Part shown: positions 24,657-35,937 of the stretch, in pieces
Position numbering within the stretch: position 1 is the first letter of the stretch
Layout of the letters: every line of letters begins with the position of its first letter
NCBI RefSeq assembly: GCF_910592395.1
Contig: NC_088325.1
Location: forward strand, 14,632,109 to 14,696,108
DNA from: Lineus longissimus
Lineage: Eukaryota > Nemertea > Pilidiophora > Heteronemertea > Lineidae
Direction: 5' to 3'
Length of the DNA stretch: 64,000 bases
Made by a program: the position numbers and the translations under genes
Notes under the pieces: model-generated
The model's input: the letters and a program-made list of their open reading frames with translations, nothing else
Databases searched by the model: none
Told to the model about the DNA's origin: nothing

Positions 24657-26112
24657 TCAAAGTCCAGACGCATTTTATTTAGCTGAATTGCACTCGAGAA
24701 GAATATTCAGCATCTACTTCTCTAATGAATTGACAAGAGTATTGACAATCGCCAAGAAATGCACCGCCGCAACATACTCAAAGCCGCTCGAGAATAATGG
24801 ACAGAGGATTATCCTAACTGATACCATCTCTTCACATTGCATATCAACGCAAATGGTCAGGGATTACTAGGTTCTGCGGTGCCTGCGGTTAAAGAATCCT
24901 CAGCTATACGCTTTCTCTGGTAAGTCTCCCTTTCTCGCTCACTGAAGCACTTTTAAGTTTTCTTCTGTATTAAGAGTCTGTTTTTGTTCTGTTTTATGTT
25001 TTATTCTTCTGCTTTTGAGTATTCCAAGGTTTACTGCAATAATTTAATATTGACGGGTGTTATAACCGCACCACGGTTGTACTTTTATGATCACTGTCTA
25101 AAAGTGGCTCTCATGGTGTCTCACCACTCGCTTGAGAGTCTCAACGATTCCATTGTTCACCACAAAAAATAGTATTGAGATATTCCGCCTTACTTGGGTT
25201 ACCATGAATGTTTTCTGAGTTGTCAATGCTAGTCGTTGGATCGAGCGAGCTAAGTTTTTCTTTTTGTTGATGAGATCTTGTGAGGAGAGTTTGCCACGCT
25301 TTATATAGAAACTGATAGTCATTCATGTCTTTCGAAAACTTGATGTACAAAATTGGCGCTCCTGGTCTCCCATTAAGTTCTAAATGTATCAGGTCCATCT
25401 CGTTGATGATTACCTGTTGTCATGTACATTACCTCAATATAAAGTCCTTGTTGCTGAAACGAGAAAATACCCTGAACATCGATACCTCAAAGTTTGTTAG
25501 ATGCCATAACGCTGTTGGTCACTGGATCCCGATTCTGAAACCCAAGGTGATCTCAATTGTTCTCAACTGACCGTTTCTATTTGACCCACTGAATAGAATC
25601 GAACGACATTTGTGTCAACTTGCAGAGACGCAGTGTCCTCGTCTTATTAGATGTTTATAATTACACGCATCCAGGGTCCTCATCAAAGCTCCTCCGTCCA
25701 TCAGGATATTAGCAATTTGGCCAGAGGATGTGCCCTCCTGCACTTCCAAGGTACCGGCTCAACGTGGTTGTCCGGTTGGAAATATTGGGTATGGCCATGA
25801 TATTATTCATTTATACGACCCCTGCTGAGACGTATTCATCTTCACGACCAGTCCAGCAATCGATGGCAGTAATTGAATATATTGATGACGGTTAGATATC
25901 CAATTAAGCTGCTGACCAAACGATGCAAGAAACCTGCGGAGTGAAACGCTTGCTCGACCTCGTCAGGGAGCCAGATATACGCATCACATGATTCTAGTAT
26001 TGAGACAGTTTGTTCTTGCTAAAGGGTTTAAACGGTCCAAACGTGCCTTCTAAATAATGATTGGCATGTAATTATCACTAGATTACTGTTGTGGATGTAG
26101 AGTGTGTAGACG
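24657..26112. other. no gene recognised; possible 21-bp microexon
   Basis: On the minus strand 25453-25433 is a 21-base segment (reading QQGLYIE) between a very good acceptor (TATTTTCTCGTTTCAG) and a good donor (GAG then GTAATG). It is too short to trust alone. Otherwise nothing recognised. Confidence 0.35.
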
Positions 26113-26375
26113 ATGAATATGTATGATTATCAGCCTGAAAGTGTGTCGGAGACAGCGTGGCTGTATTATTCTGTCAAAATACTAGGAGACATCTTTTCGG
26201 CGCCAGTTAATCTGCCTCCGCCAACAACCCGTCGAGAAGTCAAAGAAATATTGTTTGATGGTGAACCCTTAGATCTGTCTTGGGGAACAACTGCAACTTT
26301 TGTATTTGTTGTCATAGGCAGACCGTCTTTACTGGATCGGACGTTACGTGACGGCTGTAATTGGACTAAGAGGCA
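26113..26375 (+). CDS. candidate first exon, unknown protein
   Basis: An ATG at 26113 opens 87 full codons ending at GGCA then GTGAGTAT, a consensus-like donor that would leave a two-base overhang. The peptide begins MNMYDYQPESVSETAWLYYS and includes APVNLPPPTTRREVKEILF and IGRPSLLDRTLRDGCNWTKR. PPPTTRREVKE faintly recalls the segment before the RNase H region of Ty3/gypsy polyproteins, but the next residues do not match, so I do not assign it. A second GAAAG then GTGAGTAT motif lies about 95 bases downstream. Family unknown. Confidence 0.28.
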
Positions 26376-26606
26376 GTGAGTATCATGAGTAATGTCCAAA
26401 GGGTTATTTTATTTGGAAGTGGTTAATATAAAGTAGAGGCACGATATTTCGATATCTAACCTGCGTGGCAGTGAAAGGTGAGTATCGTGCATGTGCGTGA
26501 CAGTGATCGGTGTTCTTCTGAAGACGCACTGCCTCAGGGGCCGGTCTCAATTCGTCCCCTCCCTGATGGATCCATGTCACAGCTTTAAAGGCGAGGGCAT
26601 GGGTTT

Positions 26607-26628
26607 AAAAAAAAAAAAAAAAAAAAAA
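26607..26628 (+). repeat. poly(A) tract of 22
   Basis: Uninterrupted run of 22 A. No AATAAA lies within 40 bases upstream, so it is either a retrotransposon tail with a diverged signal or a simple homopolymer. Confidence 0.9.
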
Positions 26629-29600
26629 GTTTAGTTCTAACTCCATGTAACCTTCAGTAGATTAGCAAATATCGTTTTGTAAAGCATAAATAACTAGGTT
26701 AACTTAATGTCAATATGAAAAAAGGGTAAACAGCGAGTCAGTTATTAACGCAGCCAGAAAACCTCGTGGTTTAGGAAGTTCATACCCTCTGGCACCACAC
26801 CAACAACTTGACAAACTTCCAACACATTCATCGACCGTTGGCATCTCACACTCTACTAATGGAATAAACACTAAACGCTATTGGATTTCAGTATTGGTTG
26901 GAATCGAAACTGATCCCATGGGACAGTAATATAATTGGATTTCATATTGACTTCTGCTTGGATTGGTGCTGAGATGCAATGTTTTATTTTCAATTTTTCT
27001 ACTGCTTCAATTCCTTCGACCGTTGTTGGGGTATGGTTAACATGTAATTGCAGTCTGACAGAAACCCTGTACACTCGTGTCTCCCAGTACACGCCTCTTT
27101 TCAAATGAACACTTTTCAACGGCTGATTTAGGAATGATTCTATGATTTTCAGCATACATTCCGTTTAGTCTGTCAATTCTGTCAGTTCACTGGTAGAGGC
27201 CGAGGTGCCTATCTTATCACTAACCTAATGACAAGGGTGATAAGACCATACTACTTTCGTCGGTAGAACTCACTCAGGATCTTGATATGCATGGTCTGAT
27301 TGCTTCATCAGATAAACATACAGACCTACCTTCTATGTTTTCTGATGGCTGATTTATTGCTCGACGAGTCTATCTCTTTTGTGGTTCTCCCCTAGGAGTT
27401 TGCAATCTCCTTGCTGATGAGACTGTGATACCGCAGTTAATAGGGTTATGAAGACACCTCAAGTGCAAGCTAAGTTAGAATGAGAAACAACTTTCTTTTG
27501 ATAACAGTACACTCGTGTTATATCTTATATGCAGGTCATTTTCCGATTCAGTGGATATCTTCGTTATTACTCCCATATTGTAGCAAGGAATGTTCTCTGT
27601 TGACATCAACTCGTAATGACGTGTCATTACCGTATGTTTTACCATCGCCTGTTCGGCTCTAGAACCTATTTATTCTGTTTGTATGGATAGAATTATTGCC
27701 AGGTCAAAGTTGTCATCTATTTCGTTGTTGTGGCATTTGCATTTGTAACCTCGCAAAGGCCACGACATTTACCTCTGTTTCTATGACAAAGGAAAACAGT
27801 AAAAATATAATCGGTTTGTTGATACGTCGGGTCGTTTGTTGTGTATTGGTGGTGACCTTATAACTTCTAAACCTTGTTCAAAATAAAATTACAGCAAAAA
27901 TGATAATAGTGTAGGATGCTATACTGATTGTGCCGTCATCTTCGATGTGATGTCGGCAACATCAATGCATTACCATGTTTATAGTACCTAGTTAGTCGGT
28001 CATTTCGCCACCCCATGACAGAGCTTCGCCGTTGGAGCCGGTGATAACGAAATATGCAAGTTGGAATTGAAAAGATAATTTGGCATAACAGGAAAGCATT
28101 GCTTTAATACAGAAGCCATTTATTTTCTGTATCGTAGATGAAATTGTGTTACTCCTTTGAACTGAATAACGATTGACGTATTTCCTATAATCTTACTTTC
28201 AGGGCTATATCAACCCGATACCAAAGGTCTAGCAGCCTGGGGTAAAATCTGATTAAACACGACGTTTGTGTGGTTGAGCAGTAGTTAAAGGGGTTTGAAA
28301 GCTTCTATCATATATCACCTTTTAACAAAGAATGTATGTACGAGTTTGACATTCACCTATGGTACATTTTTGCGATAATTGAACGGGTTATTTGAGAAGT
28401 GTTTTTCCACCAAACGTTGGTTTCGTTTATTGATTTATGCTCTTGTTTTATGAGGTTCGAGTTTCTCCAAAGCAACAATTCCGCGGTTGTACTGCATACC
28501 ACCACTGCGGTGGTTGTCATGTTGTCAGAGAGAAAGCAATAACAGAGCTAGAAGTGTTGATGAAGTACCTTAGGGTTGCATCCTAGAACTCTAAGTACTC
28601 AACTATGCTCACTGTTGCTTCCCTGTCTCGCTTATTTCAAACATATATCCAACTGTTAGTAATAACTAGCATACACGATGAACAATCATCAATATTGGTC
28701 CTCATTTAAACCCTTCTTCACGCTTCATAGCGGCCAAATTAGATGTCCCGGTTGAGTAGATGTAAATGCCCCCGCATTGGGGAGAAAGACTAGCTCGTGT
28801 ATATATACATGTACAAGGTAACATGAATGTGCAACAATGGCTTCACGCGTCTGAAGATGGTAGTGTACACCTGTCAGCCGTCAAGGCATCCTTACACTGC
28901 CTCACTCAGCTCTCTCGGAATCAATAAACGCTGCCGTGTTCCACACGGGATATTAAAACCCAATTACACTTTTATGACAGCGGCGATGTTTGAGCCGTTG
29001 GAAAAAAAATCCGCACGTTACAAGATGTTTGAAACACTACAAGACGATAAAGGCTTCTGCCTAAGGAAGGAGGTTCTCATTCATGAGAATTATAAAGAGC
29101 ATCGTGATACTTCAATGGAGATGTGATTAGATGGCATTAGTTCGAAGTTTTGCAACTTGCTACTTCAGAAGATCATGGGAATGATGCGTTTATGTACACT
29201 ACAAATCGTGTGTGAATGCTCGTCTGTATTATTGTTAACTGACGTCGTATCCAGCACTATATCGTGTATGATAATGGATAGGTCCAGTCTCTACCGTTTA
29301 TATGTTGACATTGATCGTTTATGGGATTGTATGATTGGTGCAGTGAAGTTCAAACCACTCCGCGATGAAACAGATGTTCCTTTTTCCTAATCATTAGTGG
29401 AATGTCCCATAAAAGGCCTTCAGGAAGAAGGCACTCTAAAACACGTTTTTACCCACGCAGAATCCACAATGCTGAAGAGGCATTGTGGAGACCACTGTAC
29501 TGATAATCGGTTGTTGCTTCGATAGCATTTCAATCAAGGTTGGCCCGGGATCAAATTGGTGATCATTCATATCGACTCAGGCAACCATTTGATATTATTT

Positions 29601-29821
29601 CTTCTTTGACCAAATGTCAATGGCCAAACATCCCGTCACGCAGAGATGCCAGAAGCAAAGTAAGACGAATGTTAGATGGAAATCCGTGCTCACCGATATA
29701 CAACATTGATACAATTTCGATACAGGTTGTCCAAACAGCTCCATCGGATCATCTCTAATACATGATTGATCTATAGTTCATTTTTGATAGGTCACGTCCT
29801 TATTCCTTCACCTCGGCCGAA
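26629..29821. other. no gene recognised; small hairpin and short ORF
   Basis: Mostly unremarkable DNA. TCCACAATGC (29463-29472) and GCATTGTGGA (29480-29489) form a perfect 10-bp hairpin with a 7-base loop. A plus-strand ATG frame of 99 codons (28827-29126) follows a TATATATA stretch by only about 25 bases; it matches no family I know and is not called. Confidence 0.45.
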
Positions 29822-30300
29822 GTTGGCCATGGATCGTATATTGGTTATCATTCACAGGAAGAGTTACACCTCCCAACCGTTTCTCTCAATAACCAATTGT
29901 CACTGACCAAACTTGCTGTGATAGATCTGTCGAACGATCCAAGATGACTAACTATTATTGTATAAATAGAAATTCCCGTTTGCCCATTAATGCAATTCAA
30001 TATAATATGGTTTTGGGTGATGATAGTCTTAATGAGATACCTGGTTACCGATATGTAACCTCGGTACAAATGGAGTTCAATACAAGATGGCCTCTGGCGA
30101 TACACTGTTTGTAACTTCTTTCATTGACCAACTGTCACTAGAAAAAATGCTATGATATGATATATGATTTAGACGTGATACCAAGATGATGGTCTTCTAG
30201 GAGTTCAATAAGCTGGCCTTGGGTCATGAATGATCATCATTCAACTTGCATTGTGTGGAACTTCTTTTATTGACCAACTGACAGTTGCAAAACATGCAAT
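29822..30300. repeat. old tandem repeat, three diverged units
   Basis: The block TATTGACCAACTGNCA recurs at about 29886, 30122 and 30268, each preceded by an ACTTCTTT-like block and a GAGTTCAATA plus GGCC block. Spacing is uneven (about 236 and 146) and identity is low, so this is an ancient local duplication. Confidence 0.5.
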
Positions 30301-30868
30301 AACAGATGAACAAGGCAATTAAATAAGCAAATGAATGCAATAAACATAGTCCATGGTTTCGTATGAATGGACACATAAGAAAGATTCTGCACAGCTTAAC
30401 ATGGTGAGCGTAGCTGTATTTAGTTGGCTCTGTGGTCTTATTGTTTCGGCTGATCCATCCGCCAGATGGCCGCGTGCAACTCGACAAATAACATAAGCAT
30501 AAATGAATCTTGTATCGTTGAAGGATACAAGGCTTAGTTCAGGTATTCCAATGCCGTTTCAAATCGATGGTGATCATTGTCATTAACTCAATAAAGTCCA
30601 CTAGTTGTCCTAGCCATGCTGTGCTTAATTAATCCAGGGAGATGAGACATTTGGATTCATTTACGAGGTTTAAAGCCGTGGCTTCTTCATACACCGAATG
30701 ATAAAGCAATTATTCGATAAAGAATTCAGCTTGAATATGTTTTGAATACCTATATCAAACGGCACGCTTTGTATCGTGAAATCTTATCAACAGGTAGGTG
30801 CGAACCATTTCATGTAATAACCTTGCTCAGGTCTCGTCCGTTTGAAATCAATGTCAGCCTATAATATT

Positions 30869-30926
30869 GGATCGCTCTGGGCATGTCAATAACCGATGGA
30901 TCGCTCTGAGCATGTCAATACCCGAT
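30869..30926. repeat. 29-bp tandem duplication
   Basis: Two units (30869-30897, 30898-30926) of GGATCGCTCTGGGCATGTCA plus nine more bases, differing at two positions. Confidence 0.85.
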
Positions 30927-31274
30927 TTAAAATGTTTGCAAATTTTAATGATTCGATGATGATGAGCTGGAGGCCACTCTCAGCTACATCTGACGGTGCG
31001 TGCCTTTATAAGCAAAGTTATAATAAATACGTACATTTATGTGTTCTATTTACTGTGAAGTAGGTACTCCTAACATTCTTGTTTTTATTTCAGGGTAGTA
31101 GTATAAACTCGAGGCCATCCCTTGACGTATTTGCCATTGTTCAATCGAAATTCGTATTGATTGTCCGACGTGCTTGATAATACCCTCAATGTACATTGTC
31201 GTTAAAACCACAGTTGCAATAGTTACGCCAATTATAATTTCGTGTTTGAAATTAAAGATTCTGTTTTGCTGCTT
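30927..31274. other. no gene recognised, left flank of satellite
   Basis: AT-rich sequence leading into the satellite; nothing recognised. Confidence 0.5.
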
Positions 31275-32612
31275 TGCGTTTGGTGTGTGAAGTTGTAGAT
31301 TCCATGTGAAGTTGCATGGTTATCAGCCATGCAACTGTCCTGTAAAATCTGTATTGAGAGCTTGAAGTTGCGTTTGGTGTGTGAAGTTGTAGATTCCATG
31401 TGAAGGTGCATGGTTATCAGCCATGCAACTGTCCTGTAAAATCTGTATTGAGAGCTTGAAGTTGCGTTTGGTGTGTGAAGTTGTAGATTCCATGTGAAGG
31501 TGCATGGTTATCAGCCATGCAACTGTCCTGTAAAATCTGTATTGAGAGCTTGAAGTTGCGTTTGGTGTGTGAAGTTGTAGATTCCATGTGAAGGTGCATG
31601 GTTATCAGCCATGCAACTGTCCTGTAAAATCTGCATTGAGAGGTTGAAGTTGCGTTTGGTGTGTGAAGTTGTAGATTCCATGTGAGGTGCATGGTTATCA
31701 GCCATGCAACTGTCCTGTAAAATCTGCATTGAGAGGTTGAAGTTTTGTTTGGTGTGTGAAGTTGTAGATTCCATGTGAAGTTGCATGGTTATCAGCCATT
31801 TAACTGTCCTGTAAAATCTGTATTGAGAGCTTGAAGTTGCGTTTGGTGTGTGAAGTTGTAGATTCCATGTGAAGGTGCATGGTTATCAGCCATGCAACTG
31901 TCCTGTAAAATCTGCATTGAGAGGTTGAAGTTGCGTTTGGTGTTTGAAGTTGTAGATTCCATGTGAAGGTGCATGGTTATCATCCATGCAACTGTCCTGT
32001 AAAATCTGCATTGAGAGCTTGAAGTTGCATTTGGTGTGTGAAGTTGTAGATTCCATGTGAAGGTGCATGGTTATCAGCCATGCAACTGTCCTGTAAAATC
32101 TGTATTGAGAGCTTGAAGTTGCGTTTGGTGTGTGAAGTTGTAGATTCCATGTGAAGGTGCATGGTTATCAGCCATGCAACTGTCCTGTAAAATCTGTATT
32201 GAGAGGTTGAAGTTGCGTTTGGTGTGTGAAGTTGTAGATTCCATGTGAAGGTGCATGGTTATCAGCCATGCAACTGTCCTGTAAAATCTGCATTGAGAGG
32301 TTGAAGTTTTGTTTGGTGTTTGAAGTTGTAGATTCCATGTGAGGTGCATGGTTATCAGCCATGCAACTGTCCTGTAAAATCTGTATTGAGAGCTTGAAGT
32401 TGCGTTTGGTGTGTGAAGTTGTAGATTCCATGTGAGGTGCATGGTTATCAGCCATGCAACTGTCCTGTAAAATCTGTATTGAGAGCTTGAAGTTGCGTTT
32501 GGTGTGTGACGTTGTAGATTCCATGTGAGGTGCATGGTTATCAGCCATGCAACTGTCCTGTAAAATCTGTATTGAGAGCTCGAAGTTGCGTTTGCTGTGA
32601 GAATTGCAAACG
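31275..32612. repeat. 93/94-bp satellite, 14 units plus a partial, with embedded hairpin
   Basis: Units start at 31275, 31369, 31463, 31557, 31651, 31744, 31838, 31932, 32026, 32120, 32214, 32308, 32401 and 32494; a partial begins at 32587. Most are 94 bases; four are 93 through loss of one A in GTGAAGGTG. Each holds TGCATGG TTATCAG CCATGCA, a 7-bp stem with a 7-base loop (9 bp in unit 1). Linked variants (CTGTATTGAGAGCTT versus CTGCATTGAGAGGTT, TGCG versus TTTG at the unit start) mark subtypes. Identity is very high, so amplification is recent. The array ends in a second hairpin, CGTTTGC with GCAAACG (32589-32612). Open frames of 60-158 codons across it are translated repeat, not a gene. Confidence 0.95.
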
Positions 32613-33988
32613 TGATAACAATGAACAGTAAGCAGCATGAACAAAATCGTGTTGTCGTCAGAAGAACTTTCCAGTGCTCATAGTCATTATGTAGTTATGG
32701 AAATGGCAAGTTGGATGCACTTTTAGAATGAAAACTTCTTTGAAATAGATTTCATTTTCAATGCAACGATACTCAAAGATTGAACCGCTTTGGCTTCTAA
32801 TTTCATTTCTGTTTGATTCGACTCGCGGAATCACCCAAAGGTATGCCATATCTTTTCCGTAACTGACTACAGATGCACGATGCGCAGCTTCAAATCGCAA
32901 TAATAAGAAAAACTGCACTCAATAAAATTGCCTGTAGTTCTGAAATGTAATAAGCCACATCCAGCGAACATGAAAGGCCCGTGTGCCGTTACATTTTCAT
33001 TCATTTCCTTTGGGCTTCCGAGCACAACCAGACTAAGGGAATAGAATTTGAAAACAAACAGTTAGGGAATAGAATTTCTTTCTCCAAAGATGTTGTTCTA
33101 TTTTGCAAGAAAATCTATCATGAAATTATCGATGTATCATGAAAATATATATCGATATATCATTGATTGTTCATTATTGATCGGCACGCTGTATGTTCTG
33201 ACATAATGATGTCTTTAAGACCCGTGTTCCCTTGCAAATGTGTGTGCTGTAGGAAGACCTCTTTTGGTCTCGACAATGCATTCTTGTCTTCAATTAGCTA
33301 CATTCACTGCATTGTAGAATGGAAAAGGACTGCACGGGAACTAACCAAAGCAGACCTTAATCAATATCGTGGTTTCCATCTTCAACCGATATTACCCAAC
33401 ATGAAAGTGTGAAGGTTGGAATGGAATACGTGGCACGATTTACCCCTGAATTAGAATAATGAAGTACAGCAGAAAAAGAAATCCAATCGGAACTATTTTG
33501 AGCCCCTGGCTGCCAGCCTGGCACCAACGTAGTTTTCTTTTAATTTTAAAGCTTGAGTTGTCATTTCCACAACAAGTTTTGCTATTGATTCAACGCGTGT
33601 ATCGGGTCAATTTTTATAAGCGTGATTAAAATTTAGTTTTGATTTAATTGGAGATTCAAAGTCAACTTAGGTTATCTCAAATGCCTTACTAAAATGAAGC
33701 TGTCAGCTCTCGACACGTAATCGTGACTTTACAGATAAGACTTTGGAGACAAGAGGACGTTGTAGAAACGTAATGACTACCAGATCGTGTCGAAATAAGG
33801 AGTACTTTCGTAAAAAGGCAATTCTAATGTCAGATGTGACTTGTTTATTGATCACTGCTGGGTTAATTGGAATGATTATGACTTTTTTCGCTTACCGTTG
33901 ACAGTTTGCGATGAGTTGATTTTTCGTTATAGATATGAATTGAAGGAGAGATAATCAGTTGAGTATACCTTTTGTCTATTTCATTTAG
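32613..33988. other. no gene recognised; short direct repeats
   Basis: TAAGGGAATAGAATTT and TTAGGGAATAGAATTT recur 27 bases apart (about 33034 and 33062), and TATCATGAAA recurs at 33116 and 33135. Nothing coding recognised. Confidence 0.5.
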
Positions 33989-34031
33989 ATAAACCACTCT
34001 CCGTGGCTAAATGCACTATACTCCTTCCCTG
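33989..34031 (+). CDS. possible 43-bp microexon
   Basis: A 43-base segment lies between an excellent acceptor (CCTTTTGTCTATTTCATTTAG) and a good donor (CCCTG then GTAAGAT). Two of its frames are open. The signals are better than average for this window, but the segment is so short that its coding frame cannot be judged. Confidence 0.18.
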
Positions 34032-35633
34032 GTAAGATTCTAAAACTTAAGTTCTTAAACCAAGTAAACATGCTTAATTGGGACCAGTTTGTACCGGATA
34101 GTCTACACTTCGTTCGCCTACACATTGCATTGTGCTTTCTAAGCCGTTCTCTACTGTTCGTAACTTGCTGGAGTTTCTTGAAATTCTTGATTCATCATTC
34201 ATTGTCACTCGGCGCCTGCAGTCTATTATGTTCTACATCTAATAAGTCACTTCTCCTGATTATCAATGGATCCTTTTCGAATGATAGAAGCTGGGTGAGA
34301 CGTTTATCGACTTGGACAGTATTGGCACTGTCGTAAAACATCGTATTGTAATCCGAGCTGAGATGAATCATCGTCATTTTTATAAGTATATAGTGGCAAG
34401 AAAATCTCATCAGCCGAATCCTTCGTATTGGATAAAAGCTTATCCGGAATGAATGGCATTATGCCCGCTGGCCGTGATATAATACTTGAGAAGAAAAATG
34501 TACTAATATGAGATTACATGACATTGGAAAGGCGTGGTTTGGGAGAACAAATGTCGGTACTGATGAGTTACAGTCTTACAAATAGACCATGTTGTTTTTT
34601 CGGATTCACCACCGAAAATATATCTATGCCGGAGTGTGTAATTGTGGTCAAAAACTTTTATTTCGTTGGAGATGCATTTCCCCTACGCTGATTAGTTCTT
34701 CTCTTATAACTATGATCCAAAACACTTCTTAGATTGTAATTTTTTGCAATGTTGCCCAATATAAAATACGAACCAGACTAGACTCATCATGTCTCAGGCG
34801 GGATACAGAGAAACGAAAAAAAGAGACATTGGTATGCCACAGTAAATCACGTAAAAGAAGATGAAGTAGGCATTTTTCTTTTTGGTGTATAATGAGAGCG
34901 CGATATCATTGTCCATTGTGTGGGGGATTAATGGGTGTCTTATATTTCTTCACATTGATCGGCAAGAACTCGAAGTAAAACCTTGGCGGTCCATATTTTT
35001 ATGCTCGAAACCGTTCCACTTCGTTGGGTTCTTTGGATCGATATCCGAATGTATGGTCGGATTAAAAATTCTTTATGTCTCCATGATTCCAAATTTCATG
35101 GACCGCCGGTTCATCATCAATATAACAATATTTTGGAGACGGTTACCCTGTCTTACTAATATATATGGATAAGGGAATGAAGTTATTGTGACATTTTATA
35201 GATCTTATAGATCATTTTGTCCAAGGCGTCTGGGGAACGAGATAGAACAGATTTGATAAAAAAGTAACAGATTGACAAAAGAATATTTACCAGATTCGTG
35301 ATGGTATATGTAATTTTCTTAGTCTGATGGATCGGAGGAGAATTGAATCTTCAATCATGAGATTCACTGGATATTATTGGTTAACCACCGCTGTTGCGAC
35401 AACAGCCGAACTTCAAAGTGAAGGCTGTTTTGTCATTTATCATTTCGAACACTGCGTGATAGAGTTGGAAAACGTTTATAACGACTGTGTAGCGGAGCCC
35501 TGTCAGATTGTGCTGGTTACGCCGACCCCAGGGTGATTAATATTAGCGCTGCCGATATCTAGTGACAGGTGCTTGGTCCCTCTACCCTCGTTCATCACTA
35601 TGTAGCAAATCTTTACTGGCTTATTTAATGCAG
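34032..35633. other. no gene recognised
   Basis: Non-coding sequence with only short chance-length frames. Confidence 0.5.
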
Positions 35634-35937
35634 CAATTGGGAGGAATATGATACTTTGACAAATGCGTTAATGTCTTGTTTCACTTTGAGTCCACATTTC
35701 GACGTGATGCGGGAGACATTGAGAAAAACTCTGACAAAGCTTATTCAAGAGAATGACCATGCCTCTCTCACGTTATCAAAAATAAAACATCAAATATTCA
35801 TAGTTTCCGACGTTGCGAGCAACACCGACTTCTCCAAGTCGACGTCATATATTATGCAATATTGGTCGCGTGATCCAGGTCAAAGTTTGTGCCATTTTTT
35901 CCTGCCTCGGTTCTTCAGTTTTGAGTTTGGCTCTTAG
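35634..35937 (+). CDS. candidate terminal exon, unknown helical protein
   Basis: An acceptor (CTGGCTTATTTAATGCAG) precedes 35634, and the frame then runs about 100 codons to TAG at 35937. The peptide reads NWEEYDTLTNALMSCF, HFDVMRETLRKTLTKLIQEN, DHASLTLSKIKHQIFIVSD and TDFSKSTSYIMQYWSRD. The amphipathic segment with LRKTL, SLTLSKI and DFSKS has a distant resemblance to the layout of the DEK C-terminal helical domain. That is a guess from pattern only. No AATAAA was seen within 150 bases after the stop, which weakens the terminal-exon reading. An internal donor (GATCCAG then GTCAAA) is poor. Confidence 0.3.

Noticed and set aside
26113-26375. Ty3/gypsy polyprotein fragment
   Set aside because: Only PPPTTRREVKE recalls the family; the expected FLGL and YYRRF residues after it are absent.
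31275-32612. CRISPR array
   Set aside because: Units are continuous and nearly identical along their whole length, with no variable spacers and no cas genes; this is a tandem satellite in animal DNA.
31323-32644. Open frames of 60-158 codons on the minus strand
   Set aside because: They are translations of the 93/94-bp satellite, cycling through three frames; not a protein-coding gene.
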